Positions 43,342 to 53,161 of a stretch of DNA of 64,000 nucleotides are shown here, in pieces. Source of the DNA: Pyruvatibacter sp. (GTDB lineage Bacteria; Pseudomonadota; Alphaproteobacteria; CGMCC-115125). The DNA is taken from assembly GCF_040219635.1 (NCBI RefSeq), contig NZ_JAVJSC010000004.1:124001-188000 (forward strand). The letters run 5' to 3'. Position numbers and translations under genes: made by a program. Within the stretch, counting starts at the first letter, position 1. The number at the start of each line of letters is the position of its first letter. Below the pieces are notes generated by a model. The model did not search any database. It was not told where the DNA came from and saw nothing but the letters and a program-made list of their open reading frames with translations.

Positions 43342-44496
43342 CTATCCGGTGAGTTTATCCGTAGGCGGTGTAAATATTTCAGGCGTGCCAACGGGCAGGC
43401 TTTCCAGATAGAGCGACGTTGAAGGGAACGCGAAGCCCGTGCCCGCATCTTCCACAATATCCTTGATTGCGTAGGCCAGTTGCTCTTTGGCTTCCAACCA
43501 TTCGCCCCATACGATTGTACGGGTGAAACAATAGATCATGATGTCGATTGAGCTGTCGTTGAACGCATCAATACGCACGAACATCGGCACTTCGGGGGGC
43601 TTGGCAAAGGCGTCCGTGTTTACCAGATAGCCTTCTATGCAGTTGCGGATTTCTTGAAGCTGGGCTTTCGTGGTGCGGTATTCAACGCCGATTTTCCAGT
43701 AAATGCGGCGGTGGCTCATGGCCGAGAAATTGGTGACCGCTCCGTCGGCAAACTCCGTGTTGGGAACAAAAACCGGCGCCTTGTCAAAGCGGCGGATGCG
43801 GGTGGACCGAAAGCCAATATGCTCAACGGTGCCCTCGACCACATCGTTGACTTTCACCCAGTCGCCGACGCCGAAGCGTTTTTCCACCAGAATTGAAAGA
43901 CCTGCCAGCAGGTTTTTGAACAAATCCTGCGCGCCCAACGCAACCGCTACGCCCAACAGGCCAAGGCCCGCGATGAGCGGCGCAACCTGGATACCCCAGA
44001 CCTGCAACACCGTCGCAACACCCAGCAGAACAACACCGATACGCGTGGCGGTAATCAACCAGTCCACCATTTCGCGCGTCAGCACTGCCTCAAGGCGTTT
44101 GAACACCAGCGTTAACGGTTGGGTGATGTTGTAGAGCGCCCAGAAAATGGCAATGACAACCATCGAGCGCTCGACATTGAGCAGAATGGTGGCACCCACA
44201 CCTTCAAGCGCCAGATACTGACCGGCCACGAAAACACCCATCGTGACGACCAGCAATTTGAGCGACGGCGCAATGGCATTGATCAACATGTCATCGAACT
44301 GCGTCTCGCTGCGTTGGGCCCAGCGGTGCAGGGCCACGACGACGATCTTCGCAAACAGACCACGCAGAATGTAAAAGCCGATGAAGATAAGTGCCGCGAT
44401 AAGGATGCGGCCAAAATCAATGCCCAGAAATCCCTCGGTCCACACGTTGGACATGAGAATCCAGAAATCGATGGCAAGCTGCTGAATAGTTGTCAT
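43342..44496 (-). CDS. MscS-family mechanosensitive channel
   Basis: 384 residues. Membrane helices at about 28-48, 85-105, 110-130, 165-185 and the pore helix 'VAPLIAGLGLLGVAVALGAQ' with 'DLFKNLLAGLSILVEKRFGV', the conserved MscS pore/beta motif. The C-terminal vestibule has 'VEGTVEHIGFRSTRIRRFDK', 'FVPNTEFADGAVTNFSAMSH' and 'WLEAKEQLAYAIKDIVEDAG'. Opens under membrane tension to release osmolytes. Intact. Convergent with DUF2336 (10 bases apart). Confidence 0.9.
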   Translation of the reverse strand: MTTIQQLAIDFWILMSNVWTEGFLGIDFGRILIAALIFIGFYILRGLFAKIVVVALHRWAQRSETQFDDMLINAIAPSLKLLVVTMGVFVAGQYLALEGVGATILLNVERSMVVIAIFWALYNITQPLTLVFKRLEAVLTREMVDWLITATRIGVVLLGVATVLQVWGIQVAPLIAGLGLLGVAVALGAQDLFKNLLAGLSILVEKRFGVGDWVKVNDVVEGTVEHIGFRSTRIRRFDKAPVFVPNTEFADGAVTNFSAMSHRRIYWKIGVEYRTTKAQLQEIRNCIEGYLVNTDAFAKPPEVPMFVRIDAFNDSSIDIMIYCFTRTIVWGEWLEAKEQLAYAIKDIVEDAGTGFAFPSTSLYLESLPVGTPEIFTPPTDKLTG

Positions 44497-44733
44497 TTGA
44501 CCAATTGGTAAGTTTCTGGCGGGTCTTTGGGACGTTTGCTGTGCCGCAAATGGCTCCGTCTGATAGCCCGGAAAGCAGCAGCGTCACAAGGTTGCCAAGC
44601 CTGACGCCCTATCAGCACCTGATACCGGGTAGGCGGTGGGATTTGACCTCGATCATCGCCTTGCACAGTCGTGCCGCCTACAACTGCCCCCGAAACGATA
44701 TTTGGATGTCCACCGTCAGGAGGCGATACCGTC

Positions 44734-44952
44734 ATGACAACCGTGCGTGAAATTGTTGAAAAGCATGTGCAGGCAGCCCTGAGCGAAGCAGAGGCTGCAA
44801 AGTTTCCCCGCGATTCTGTGGCGCGGGTGCTGTTTGATGAGGTCATCAAACTCTACCGGCAGGACCGCGAGCCGGACGATATTGCCAGCGAGTTGATGGC
44901 GGCGGCAGAGAACATGGATGCCGGTGACGGCATTGCGTTCATGCGGCCCTAG
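44734..44952 (+). CDS. Conserved small helical protein of unknown function
   Basis: 72 residues from ATG 44734 (MTTVREIVEK) with AGGAGG nine bases before, a strong ribosome site. Predicted helical: 'VEKHVQAALSEAEAAKFPRD', 'ARVLFDEVIKLYRQDREPDD', 'ASELMAAAENMD'. No domain recognised. Its stop codon overlaps the stop of the convergent DUF1491 gene (CTAG). Confidence 0.65.
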   Translation: MTTVREIVEKHVQAALSEAEAAKFPRDSVARVLFDEVIKLYRQDREPDDIASELMAAAENMDAGDGIAFMRP

Positions 44953-45347
44953 CGACGGAACGCCTTGTCGATTTCCGGGTTGCTGCGTGGTGGTTCATCC
45001 GTCGCCACGCTGCCGTCAAGGTAAGGGGTGGCGTCAGCAGTTTCCATTTCAATAATCCAGATGTCCGGATCTGCGGCGGATCGGCGCGCCAGATACGCGT
45101 CGGCGTCCGCTTCGGATTGGGTGCTTTGGCTGGTTGCATGTGTCCAGCGCGGGCGGCCCTCGTCATCCATCCCCGGCCCCGGAGCTGCTGCATAAATGCG
45201 AACTGCTTGGGAGCCTGATGTGGCCTTGACGAAAATGGCTCCGGCTACTTCATGCCCGCGCTGTACAACGGTGGCGAACACGCCTGACGCTGTCGCAGTG
45301 CGCAGCATGGCCTGGACGCGCAGATCTGATCTCAGACGTGGGTGCAT
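44949..45347 (-). CDS. DUF1491 family protein
   Basis: 132 residues from 45347 (MHPRLRSDLRV). 'QAMLRTATASGVFATVVQRG', 'GAIFVKATSGSQAVRIYAAA', then 'DAYLARRSAADPDIWIIEME', the DUF1491 pattern of alphaproteobacteria. Function unknown. The N-terminal part to 45383 in the same frame is probably not translated. Confidence 0.82.
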   Translation of the reverse strand: MHPRLRSDLRVQAMLRTATASGVFATVVQRGHEVAGAIFVKATSGSQAVRIYAAAPGPGMDDEGRPRWTHATSQSTQSEADADAYLARRSAADPDIWIIEMETADATPYLDGSVATDEPPRSNPEIDKAFRR

Positions 45348-45425
45348 GGCGGCAGACTGGCACTTGCTGGCTACACAGAGCAAGACACAGCAGGACTGAG
45401 CCCAACGCTACGCCATCATCTCGTT

Positions 45426-47117
45426 TCAGGCGGTGCGTCGGACGATTGACTGGGCGCGCGGAAATACCAGACGGACGCGTGTGCCGTGGCCCGGTTCGGA
45501 TTTGATGGAAAAGCCGCCGCGCTGCAACTCGGTCAGCGCCTTTGCAATGGCAAGGCCCACGCCTGCACCGGACGGACGGCCTTCAAGGCTGCCGCCGGTG
45601 CGCTCAAACGGGCGCATCAGCCGGTCAACTTCGTTTGGTGGAATACCAGGACCATTGTCGGTCACATCCAGCCACACGCTGATGTCGTCTGCGCCAGCGC
45701 TCACGTCCACGCTCTGGCCAAGGGGCGAATACTGGATGGCGTTGGCCAGAATGCTCTGCAGCGCCTGACCGGCGGCGCGGGCATCGGCCATCGCCAGCGG
45801 CAGATCATCGGGCACATGGTTTTGCACGACGATACGGTCGCGCCTGGCCTGGGGTGCCAGTGTGCGGATGGCAGCGTCGGCCACCGGCCACATGGCGGTT
45901 TCTTCGGCGTCTATTTCGACGGCACCGGCTTCGATTTCGGACATGCGTAGTACGTCGGTGACAATGCGCAGCAATGTCTTGCCGCTGTCGCCAATCATGT
46001 CGGCATAATCGCTGTAGCGGCCATTGCCTATGGGACCAAACGACTGGTCGCGGATGACCTGTGCAAAGCCGATGATGCTGTTGAGCGGTGTGCGCAGTTC
46101 ATGGCTCATGGAGCGTAAGAACGCGGACTTGGTGCGGCTGGCTGATTCAGCCATGTCGCGGGCCTCGCTCATGACGGCCTGCGCCTGCTTGCGTTCGGTA
46201 ATTTCGCGGGTGACAGCCACAACGCTGATGTCCACATCTGTGCCGGTGGCACGCACGCGGGTTTCCAGGTGACGTATGCTGCCATCGGGCGCGGTAACGG
46301 AAAACTCGAAGCCTGCTTCGCCGCCCTGGCGCAAGGCTGAGGAAAATGCATCCGCCATGGTGTGCGCTTCGTCGGCGTTTGCCATGTCGCTGAAGCGGGT
46401 TCCCAGCAACTTGTCCGGCGTGATGTCAAGCAGGCGGCGGCTGGCAGGCGTCGCAAATATGATGGTGCCATCAATGGCGTGGCGGGTAATCAGGTCGCTG
46501 GCATTGTCGGCTACCATGCGATAGCGGGCTTCTTCGCTGTCGGCGGCGTCTTCTGCAAGCTGATAGGCAAGCTGGGTGCGCATGGCGAGTGCGCCTGCAT
46601 AGAAGATGGCTGCGACGATAGCGATCATACGCACGAGAAACGGATCGAGACTTGGCAGATGTGCAGGCGGCAGGCTGGCCGCGACGGACAGCGCTAGCAG
46701 ACCCGCAAACACCGTGGTGCTGATGCTCGCCGCCAGAACGGCAGTGCGACGGCTGGCGGAAAGTGCTGCTTCCAGCGGCACAATCGCCAGCCAGAAAATG
46801 GCCGGTGAATCGACACCGCCCGTCCACAGGCACAGCCAGCCGACCAGCAGAGCCAGCATCAGGCTCGACAAGGCGTAGGAAGATGCAAGATGGCCGGTCA
46901 ACCGCAGATAGATGCCTGGAAGGGCTGTCGCCGCCAGCAGGCCGAACGCTCCGGCAGTAAACATGTCCATGCTGCCGGTGACAGCGAAAAAGACGATGCC
47001 CCCAAGCAGACCCATCGTGCCGCCAGCACAATGCTGGCGGATAAACGACGCATGACGGCGCATGTGGCGCGGGCGGCCACGGACGCTGAGGTGAACATGC
47101 CAATCTGCGGTCTGCAC
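45426..47117 (-). CDS. DivJ-like membrane PAS sensor histidine kinase
   Basis: 563 residues from a GTG at 47117, preceded by GGGGGATATTC; this keeps 'WHVHLSVRGRPRHMRRHASF', which resembles the DivJ start. Five or six membrane helices follow (about residues 35-180), then a PAS domain 'RYRMVADNASDLITRHAIDG' to 'VTREITERKQAQAVM', H-box 'SFLRSMSHELRTPLNSIIGF'-like 'RSMSHELRTPLNSIIGFAQV', N-box 'LQSILANAIQYSPLG', G1 'VTDNGPGIP' and G2 'GAGVGLAIAKALTEL'. DivJ controls DivK and cell-cycle polarity in Caulobacter; that assignment is by architecture, not proven. Confidence 0.8.
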   Translation of the reverse strand: MQTADWHVHLSVRGRPRHMRRHASFIRQHCAGGTMGLLGGIVFFAVTGSMDMFTAGAFGLLAATALPGIYLRLTGHLASSYALSSLMLALLVGWLCLWTGGVDSPAIFWLAIVPLEAALSASRRTAVLAASISTTVFAGLLALSVAASLPPAHLPSLDPFLVRMIAIVAAIFYAGALAMRTQLAYQLAEDAADSEEARYRMVADNASDLITRHAIDGTIIFATPASRRLLDITPDKLLGTRFSDMANADEAHTMADAFSSALRQGGEAGFEFSVTAPDGSIRHLETRVRATGTDVDISVVAVTREITERKQAQAVMSEARDMAESASRTKSAFLRSMSHELRTPLNSIIGFAQVIRDQSFGPIGNGRYSDYADMIGDSGKTLLRIVTDVLRMSEIEAGAVEIDAEETAMWPVADAAIRTLAPQARRDRIVVQNHVPDDLPLAMADARAAGQALQSILANAIQYSPLGQSVDVSAGADDISVWLDVTDNGPGIPPNEVDRLMRPFERTGGSLEGRPSGAGVGLAIAKALTELQRGGFSIKSEPGHGTRVRLVFPRAQSIVRRTA

Positions 47118-47562
47118 GAATATCCCCCAATAACGCTGCCTACCGCCTACGCAACGCGCGGCGGCGGACGGCGAAAACGCTGATCCCGGGCCGCAAAGCC
47201 CGGTTGTCGGCGTATTCTTGGCCATTCAGGGTTAAGGAAGCTGAAATATGCGAACCCGGTGGCGATATTTCGCCGCTGCCGGGCCTTGCCTGCAGGCGCG
47301 TTCACAGATTGCAAGGCGGGCAGCATAAGCCTAGTGTAGGCATGTCCGTTGCACGGAGGTTAACGTGGACGTGCCGGGCGCTTCGGAATGGCACAGATAC
47401 CCGCTGAATGGGCAAGGACATCGCCCGGAATGAAGCGTTTGTGCGCCAACGAAACGGGCGCGCGCAATATTTTCAGGTCTTGTGACGCGTTTTCTTGAAC
47501 GCGCTGACCACAACGGCCAAAACCAAAACGGCCACGACGGCCACAACGGGGTGACTTTAGTG
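47118..47562. other. 445-base intergenic region without a clear gene
   Basis: Divergent gap between the DivJ-like kinase and a lipoprotein gene. I see no convincing coding frame, tRNA or terminator. A weak hairpin GGCGA-TATT-TCGCC lies at 47261-47274, and an ACGGCCA motif is repeated three times between about 47513 and 47543, just before the lipoprotein start. Both promoters must lie here. Confidence 0.5.
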
Positions 47563-48618
47563 ATGGTGAACATGTTTGCGCGATCGGCTGGTATCGTGGT
47601 GGCGGGTCTTGCATTGGCTGGCTGCATGACAGACGGCCTGACCGGCAGCACGCCTGCCGTAAACGCGGTTCAGGCAGCCCCGGCTCCCGAACCCGTCATT
47701 GAGCCTTATCAGATCGCAAGCGCGCCGGTTATTTTGTCAGACGGATCGATCATCCCTGTGCCGCGGGCAAAGCCGGCCTATGCCGGCAAGACGCTGGACA
47801 CGGCTACGCGCGACGATGCCGGTGTGCTGCCATCTCTTGAAGGCTCAGCTTCGCTGGTTGCCAAGGCCGAGGCTTACCGCGCTTTCGACCAGGCAATTGA
47901 CGATCTGGCCAACAAAAAGTTCAAGTCCCCGCGCGACGTCCGCGCCGCCCTTGAGGCCCTGCGACCGCATGATCCGGAGCAGTTGGCCGAAGGCTGGATT
48001 GCCAACAGTGCGTTTCTGGCCGCAAACGAGCCAGAGTTTGCAGCCGCCCTTAAGGCTGCTGTGGCACGCGATGGCAAAAACGCGGTGGTGACACGGCTCG
48101 CCTCAGGATCAGGCGTATGGATGTTTGACGGAAGCCAGAAAGCCCGCCTTGCGGTGGTGGCTGATGCGGCCGATGCCTATAAGCGGCTGACGGTTTTGGG
48201 CCAGCGTTTTTTGACAACAGCCGTCGAGTTCCAGCGCACACGCTGGGGCAGCTATGAGCAACCGGCACCGTTCTCGGTGGCACCCCAGTTTGCGGCAAGC
48301 GATGTTGGGGGTGTTGACCTTGGCGGCATACTTGCGGAACTGGCGGGGGTTCAGTCTGCCCACGCGGCAACGCCTGTGATGCAGCGCATTCTGTCGCTCG
48401 CCGGGCACATTGCGATTGATGAATCTGAAAAGGTCACGGCCGTTTCGATGACGGAAAACCGGGATCTTTCGCGCTGCGCCCGCTTTGCACGGCTCAATCT
48501 CAACCAGTGCCTTGCTGCCGCTCACTTCCCGTCTGAGGAAGCGTACTGCACCGGTAAACACGGCGTTAACGAGATTGCCTATTGCTGGGCGACATATCTG
48601 CCGGAAGCGGCCAAGTAA
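47563..48618 (+). CDS. Lipoprotein of unknown function
   Basis: 351 residues from ATG 47563 (MVNMFARSAG). Lipoprotein signal peptide with 'VVAGLALAGC' lipobox, then a Pro/Ala-rich linker. The middle is helical ('AKAEAYRAFDQAIDDLANKK', 'FAAALKAAVARDGKNAVVTR'). The C-terminal part has conserved-looking Cys and aromatic residues ('RCARFARLNLNQCLAAAHFP', 'SEEAYCTGKHGVNEIAYCWA'). No family named with confidence. Followed by a strong terminator. Confidence 0.72.
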   Translation: MVNMFARSAGIVVAGLALAGCMTDGLTGSTPAVNAVQAAPAPEPVIEPYQIASAPVILSDGSIIPVPRAKPAYAGKTLDTATRDDAGVLPSLEGSASLVAKAEAYRAFDQAIDDLANKKFKSPRDVRAALEALRPHDPEQLAEGWIANSAFLAANEPEFAAALKAAVARDGKNAVVTRLASGSGVWMFDGSQKARLAVVADAADAYKRLTVLGQRFLTTAVEFQRTRWGSYEQPAPFSVAPQFAASDVGGVDLGGILAELAGVQSAHAATPVMQRILSLAGHIAIDESEKVTAVSMTENRDLSRCARFARLNLNQCLAAAHFPSEEAYCTGKHGVNEIAYCWATYLPEAAK

Positions 48619-48647
48619 AACTCGCCAATACGCTTTGTGAACTTCGA

Positions 48648-48679
48648 GAGGCGGCCCAAAACGGGTCGCCTCTTTTTTT
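48648..48679 (+). terminator. Intrinsic terminator of the lipoprotein gene
   Basis: GAGGCGGCCC-AAAAC-GGGTCGCCTC: 10-bp stem (one G-U pair), 5-nt loop, followed by seven T. It lies 30 bases after the lipoprotein stop and about 70 before the next kinase start. Confidence 0.9.
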
Positions 48680-48749
48680 GCACACCATTTCCTAACCAGC
48701 CTGTGACTAATCTGTGGACTGGATTTGATGGATATGGGTGGGGCACGCA

Positions 48750-50417
48750 ATGCCTGTGGGGACGCGTGAAGGAATAAACGCGCTTGTGGCGGGGCTGGAC
48801 AGCCTGCGCGTCGGCATTATCGTTTTTGATGGTGACGATCGGCTGGTCTATTGCAACGACCACTTCCGTTACATCTTCCGCACCTTTGACGATCTCGACA
48901 GCCTTATCGGCTCAACCTTTGAGCAAATGCTCAAGCAGCTTGTGGCTGAAGGCGAGTTCGCCGGTGAACGCGCGATCACGGACCCCGACGGATGGATTGC
49001 GGATACTCTCGCCTATCATATGTCTCGCGACTGGCGTCCGCGTGTTGAACGGCTGTCTGATGGGCGCTGGATGGAAGTGAAATCGAGACCGCTTGATAAC
49101 GGTGGTGCGATTGTTCACTGGAACGATATCACCACGCTGATGCGCACACAGATGCGCTTTGAAGCCGCTATTGAAAGCACCGCCGACGGCTTTGCCGTAT
49201 GGGATCAGGCCGACAGGCTGGTGCTGCACAACCGCGTTTTTGCGCGGCTGCATCGCGCCACCTCGGAGCGGCTTAAGCCGGGCACATCATTTCGTACGTT
49301 CATCACGGAGACTGCCCACTCGCATGTTTTTGATGACGGCGTGGACCCGGATGAATGGATTGAGCGACGCATGGACAAACATGCCTTGCCCATCGGCCAG
49401 AGCACGCTTCGGCATCGTGATGGGCGTTGGTTCTTGATGCGCGATCGCCACACCCGTGAAGGTGGGCGCGTTACGGTGTACACGGATATTACCGAACTCA
49501 AGGAACGTGAACGCCAGCTCATTGAGCGGGGGCGGACCCTGCAATACACGGTGCAGGAACTGGAAATGAACCAGGCGGTGCTCGAAGATCAGGCATCCAA
49601 CCTTGTGGACGTGGCGGAGAAGCTGGACTCAGCCAAGTCTGCCGCCGAACGTGCCAACGAAAGCAAGACATCATTCCTGCGCAACATGAGCCACGAGCTG
49701 CGCACGCCGCTTAATTCCATCATCGGGTTTTCAGAGGTGCTGGAACAGGAGCTGTTCGGGCGACTGGGCAACGAAAAATATCTCGACTACGCGCATATGA
49801 TCCACACATCCGGCGGGCATCTGCTGGTGCTGATAAATCAGATACTTGATCTGTCCAAAATCGAAGCCGGGCGCTACGAACTCGTGTATCACCCGTTTGA
49901 CCTGCGCGACGTGGTGGAGGATTGCGTTGACCTGCTGGCACCGCAGGCAAAAGCAGGCCAGATTACCATTGACGTTGATCTGCCTGCGGATGAACTGGAA
50001 GTGGATGCGGATCCCACTGCGATACGGCAATCAGTACTCAACATCATGTCGAATGCTGTCAAGTTTACAGCTGAGGGCGGCTCGGTCAGTGTCGGGCTGG
50101 ATGTGGTGAACAGCATGGTCAGGCTGACCGTGAGCGACACCGGCATCGGCATTTCGCCGAATGATTTGCGTCGGGTGCTAATTCCTTTCGAGCAGGTGGA
50201 TTCAGCTTTTGCTGCTGAGAAGCAGGGCACTGGTCTGGGATTGCCCATCGTGAAATCGTTGATTGAACTGCATGGCGGCTCTATCGAGCTTGCCAGCACC
50301 CTGGGAAAGGGCACCACAGTGACCATGTGGCTCCCCGTCGAAGCGTGCGATGTGTCCGCGCGGCCCCGCGTGCAAGCCGCCGGATATGGATTGATTGCCT
50401 CCCCCTCCGCCTACTGA
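48750..50417 (+). CDS. Cytoplasmic sensor histidine kinase with two PAS domains
   Basis: 555 residues from ATG 48750 (GGTGGGG before it; an in-frame GTG at 48738 is the alternative). No membrane helix. PAS 1 about residues 5-125 ('LDSLRVGIIVFDGDDRLVYC', 'VHWNDITTL'), PAS 2 about 130-255 ('AIESTADGFAVWDQADRLVL', 'YTDITELKER'), coiled coil, H-box 'NMSHELRTPLNSIIGFSEVL', N-box 'QSVLNIMSNAVKFTAEGG', G1 'VSDTGIGISPND', G2 'GTGLGLPIVKSLIELHGG'. PleC/DivJ-like core ('LFGRLGNEKYLDYAHMIHTS'), probably addressing a DivK/PleD-type regulator. Signal unknown. Confidence 0.86.
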   Translation: MPVGTREGINALVAGLDSLRVGIIVFDGDDRLVYCNDHFRYIFRTFDDLDSLIGSTFEQMLKQLVAEGEFAGERAITDPDGWIADTLAYHMSRDWRPRVERLSDGRWMEVKSRPLDNGGAIVHWNDITTLMRTQMRFEAAIESTADGFAVWDQADRLVLHNRVFARLHRATSERLKPGTSFRTFITETAHSHVFDDGVDPDEWIERRMDKHALPIGQSTLRHRDGRWFLMRDRHTREGGRVTVYTDITELKERERQLIERGRTLQYTVQELEMNQAVLEDQASNLVDVAEKLDSAKSAAERANESKTSFLRNMSHELRTPLNSIIGFSEVLEQELFGRLGNEKYLDYAHMIHTSGGHLLVLINQILDLSKIEAGRYELVYHPFDLRDVVEDCVDLLAPQAKAGQITIDVDLPADELEVDADPTAIRQSVLNIMSNAVKFTAEGGSVSVGLDVVNSMVRLTVSDTGIGISPNDLRRVLIPFEQVDSAFAAEKQGTGLGLPIVKSLIELHGGSIELASTLGKGTTVTMWLPVEACDVSARPRVQAAGYGLIASPSAY

Positions 50418-50533
50418 GCTATGCGCAGTCCGCTTGGCAACGCCAATCTGCGTAATCGGGTATGGTCTTTAGCAAGTGCGTGACAACAGCGTCTCGGCAT
50501 GATCCGATCAGCGTCGAGATTCACCTACGCCTG

Positions 50534-51451
50534 ATGGATACAGCACAGCAACTCATGAAAGATAACAAAACCAACAGCTCATCGAGCGGCTATCAGGATG
50601 GATTTGCGGTCTGGCAGCCCAACAGCTTTGCCCTGTCATCCGTGCCGCTGGATGCTCAGCTTGACAGCAACGCTTATGCAGACGCCATCAAAACGCTGCA
50701 GGATGGCGTTCGGCAGCTGCAACTGGCTTTTCTCTATAACCGCCTCAAGGGCGTGATTGTTTTTGAGGGATGGGACGCGGCTGGCAAAGGCGGTGTGATA
50801 CGCCGCCTGACCAGCGTCATGGACCCGCGCGCCGTACGGGTGTGGCCAATCTCAGCACCAGACCAGCGCGAGCGTGAAGAACACTATCTGCAACGCTTCT
50901 GGCGGCGGTTGCCCCCAAACGGAGAACTGGGTGTGTTTGATCGCTCCTGGTACGGACGGGTGTTGGTGGAGCGTGTGGAGGCATTTGCCACCTCGGAAGA
51001 ATGGGGGCGCGCCTACGGCGAAATCAATGCCTTTGAAAAGTCGCTGGCGGCGGACGGCTTCCGGCTGGTGAAAATCTTCTTGCATGTGTCACCCGAAGAG
51101 CAGGCAGAGCGCTTTCGCGCCCGGCTGAAAGACCCTTTGAAACGCTGGAAGCTGACACCTGAAGACCTGCGCAATCGCGGCCAGCGCGCTGCCTATGAGG
51201 ATGCGATCGAGGAAATGATCCGCCGCACATCCGCGCCGGATGCGCCATGGCATGTCATTCCCGCAAACGACAAGAAGTTTGCGCGCGCTGCTGCCCTAGA
51301 TACCATCATCAAGGCGTTGGGTGCGGGTGTGAACTTCGAGCCGCGAGAGCACACACCTGAGTTTCTGGCCGAGGCACATCACGCGCTGGGCATGGATGAC
51401 GCCGCGTCTGCGTCAAGAGACGCGCCCGCCGACCCAGACAACAAAAGCTAA
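50534..51451 (+). CDS. Polyphosphate kinase 2 family protein
   Basis: 305 residues from ATG 50534 (MDTAQQLMKD; weak ribosome site, so the start is tentative). PPK2 core: Walker A in 'GVIVFEGWDAAGKGGVIRRL', 'YLQRFWRRLPPNGELGVFDR' and 'SWYGRVLVERVEAF' (lid/Walker B part), 'FLHVSPEEQAERFRARLKDP', 'WKLTPEDLRNRGQRAAYEDA'. Uses polyphosphate to phosphorylate nucleotides, or the reverse. Single-domain type. The class (NMP or NDP) cannot be fixed by eye. Confidence 0.87.
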   Translation: MDTAQQLMKDNKTNSSSSGYQDGFAVWQPNSFALSSVPLDAQLDSNAYADAIKTLQDGVRQLQLAFLYNRLKGVIVFEGWDAAGKGGVIRRLTSVMDPRAVRVWPISAPDQREREEHYLQRFWRRLPPNGELGVFDRSWYGRVLVERVEAFATSEEWGRAYGEINAFEKSLAADGFRLVKIFLHVSPEEQAERFRARLKDPLKRWKLTPEDLRNRGQRAAYEDAIEEMIRRTSAPDAPWHVIPANDKKFARAAALDTIIKALGAGVNFEPREHTPEFLAEAHHALGMDDAASASRDAPADPDNKS

Positions 51452-51684
51452 AGTTTTAGGTTTTTTTGATCTGTACTTGCGTTGCGGTGGTTTGGACTTT
51501 TTGACCATGCGCCATATTAGGGGCCTGTTTGGGCGCCTGCACGGCAAGTTACATCAAATGCGACCTATTCAATTTGCACCCTTCAAACACCTTCAGTCCT
51601 ACGCTCGCAGGCGTGACATGAGAGCACTGCTGTCTTGCCTGCCCATTCCGGGCGGCGACACGGCACAACCGAGGGGTCGGTTCG

Positions 51685-52077
51685 ATGCTTATAGTGAGAG
51701 TTGTTTTCTGGCTGGCGATTATCGCCATGATTTTACCTGCGGCGCCCGGCGTTTCGACACAGCAGGGCGGCGCGGCACAGGCTGCTGCTGTAACGCCCGC
51801 CGCGGCGGATGCATTTGACGCAGGCGATGCCGTGTCGATTGCCGTTTCGACAGGGGCTGACGTTCTGGGCTTTTGCGAGCGCAACGAAGCTGTGTGCGAC
51901 ACTGCGGTGTCAGCCGGTGCGCATGTTGTGGACCAGGTCATCTATTATTCCGGCGAGGCGCTGGGCTGGGCTACGCAGGAGCTGCTGAATGCCCGTCAGG
52001 CCGGCGCGGACGCTGCAGATCCGTCAGCCATCACGCCTGCAGCCATAGAGGCCCCTGCCATTGAACAGGGTGTTTGA
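51685..52077 (+). CDS. DUF5330 domain small membrane/secreted protein
   Basis: 130 residues: N-terminal hydrophobic stretch 'LIVRVVFWLAIIAMILPAAP' (anchor or signal), Ala-rich linker, then 'GADVLGFCERNEAVCDTAVS' with two Cys and 'VDQVIYYSGEALGWATQELL'. This 'FCxRxPxVCxxG' pattern is the DUF5330 mark of Rhizobiales. Function unknown. The 230 bases before it hold no other gene that I can see. Confidence 0.75.
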   Translation: MLIVRVVFWLAIIAMILPAAPGVSTQQGGAAQAAAVTPAAADAFDAGDAVSIAVSTGADVLGFCERNEAVCDTAVSAGAHVVDQVIYYSGEALGWATQELLNARQAGADAADPSAITPAAIEAPAIEQGV

Positions 52078-52357
52078 GGCACAAATACAAAACCGGTGGA
52101 GAGACCGGTAAGTAAAGGCGGCAGAAGCCGTCTGACATAGACTGCCCGTCCCTCGATGGGCGCGTATTGCGCTTCCTCCAAGAGGCCCCCTTCCCCCCCA
52201 GGGTCCGCCTCGTCCCCACCAGGAGTGCAGTACGCGCCACTTTTTTGCGATTTTTGTTCCTGTCGATCGGCATGACAGTCGCCGCGTATGTTGTCTGTGC
52301 TCAAAGAACGCCCTATGTCTGTGACATACGAGTGTTTTTGTCAGGAGACTGCGGGCC

Positions 52358-52792
52358 GTGAGCATTGATGCTCTCATAGACGATTTTGCCTATCTGGATG
52401 ATTGGGAAGACCGCTACCGGTATGTGATTGAGCTGGGCAAAGGCCTTGAGCCATTACCTGAAGCTGCGCACACGGATGAGTTCAAAGTCAAAGGCTGCGT
52501 CAGTCAGGTGTGGCTGGTTACGCATGTTGAGCAGGGCACATCGGACGGGCCGGTACTTCGGTTTGTCGGGGACAGCGATGCGCATATCGTCCGTGGACTG
52601 ATTGCTATTGTGCTGGCGTTGTATTCGGGACACTCCGCATCCGATATTCTGGCGACCGACCCTGACGATGTGTTCCGCAAGATTGGTCTGGACGAGCATT
52701 TGAGCCCGCAACGCTCCAATGGGCTGCACGCCATGGTGGGGCGCATTCAGGCCGATGCTGCAGCAGCCCTTGAAGGTCGGGCGGCATCATGA
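52358..52792 (+). CDS. sufE: SufE family cysteine desulfurase activator
   Basis: 144 residues, GTG start with AGGAG eleven bases before. 'LDDWEDRYRYVIELGKGLEP', acceptor Cys47 in 'EFKVKGCVSQVWLV', 'FVGDSDAHIVRGLIAIVLAL', 'FRKIGLDEHLSPQRSNGLHA'. SufE takes sulfur from SufS onto this Cys for Fe-S cluster assembly. No other suf gene is near, which is common for this family in alphaproteobacteria. Overlaps the DUF4345 gene by ATGA. Confidence 0.93.
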   Translation: MSIDALIDDFAYLDDWEDRYRYVIELGKGLEPLPEAAHTDEFKVKGCVSQVWLVTHVEQGTSDGPVLRFVGDSDAHIVRGLIAIVLALYSGHSASDILATDPDDVFRKIGLDEHLSPQRSNGLHAMVGRIQADAAAALEGRAAS

Positions 52793-53151
52793 GTGTGGTG
52801 TGGCTGGCCTATGCAGCAGGCCTTGCCGGGCTTGGCCTTGGTCTGTTTGCCATTGTCAGCCCGCACGGTGCTGCGCGGCTTGTGGTCATTCGCATTGACC
52901 CTGACCTGCCCCACTCGATTTCAGAAGTGCGCGCGACGTATGGAGGCGTGTTTGCGGGTGGCCATGCCTTTGCGCTTGTGTCAGGCAACGAGGCTGCTTT
53001 CATAACACTAGCCTGCGGCTGGGCTCTGACAGCTGTGGTGCGGGCTGGTTCAATGATGATGGACAGGGCTGCCAACAGCGCAAACTATGGCGGCACGGCG
53101 TTTGAGTTTGCCATGGCAGCGTTGCTCGCCGGGCCGTTCCTGCTTGCGTAG
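52789..53151 (+). CDS. DUF4345 family membrane protein
   Basis: 120 residues with four hydrophobic segments: 'WLAYAAGLAGLGLGLFAIV', 'GVFAGGHAFALVSG', 'AAFITLACGWALTAVVRAGS' and 'FEFAMAALLAGPFLLA'. 'EVRATYGGVFAG' and 'GWALTAVVRAGSMMMD' are the family marks. Function unknown. Translationally coupled to sufE. Confidence 0.78.
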   Translation: MSVVWLAYAAGLAGLGLGLFAIVSPHGAARLVVIRIDPDLPHSISEVRATYGGVFAGGHAFALVSGNEAAFITLACGWALTAVVRAGSMMMDRAANSANYGGTAFEFAMAALLAGPFLLA

Positions 53152-53161
53152 CTGCGCAAAC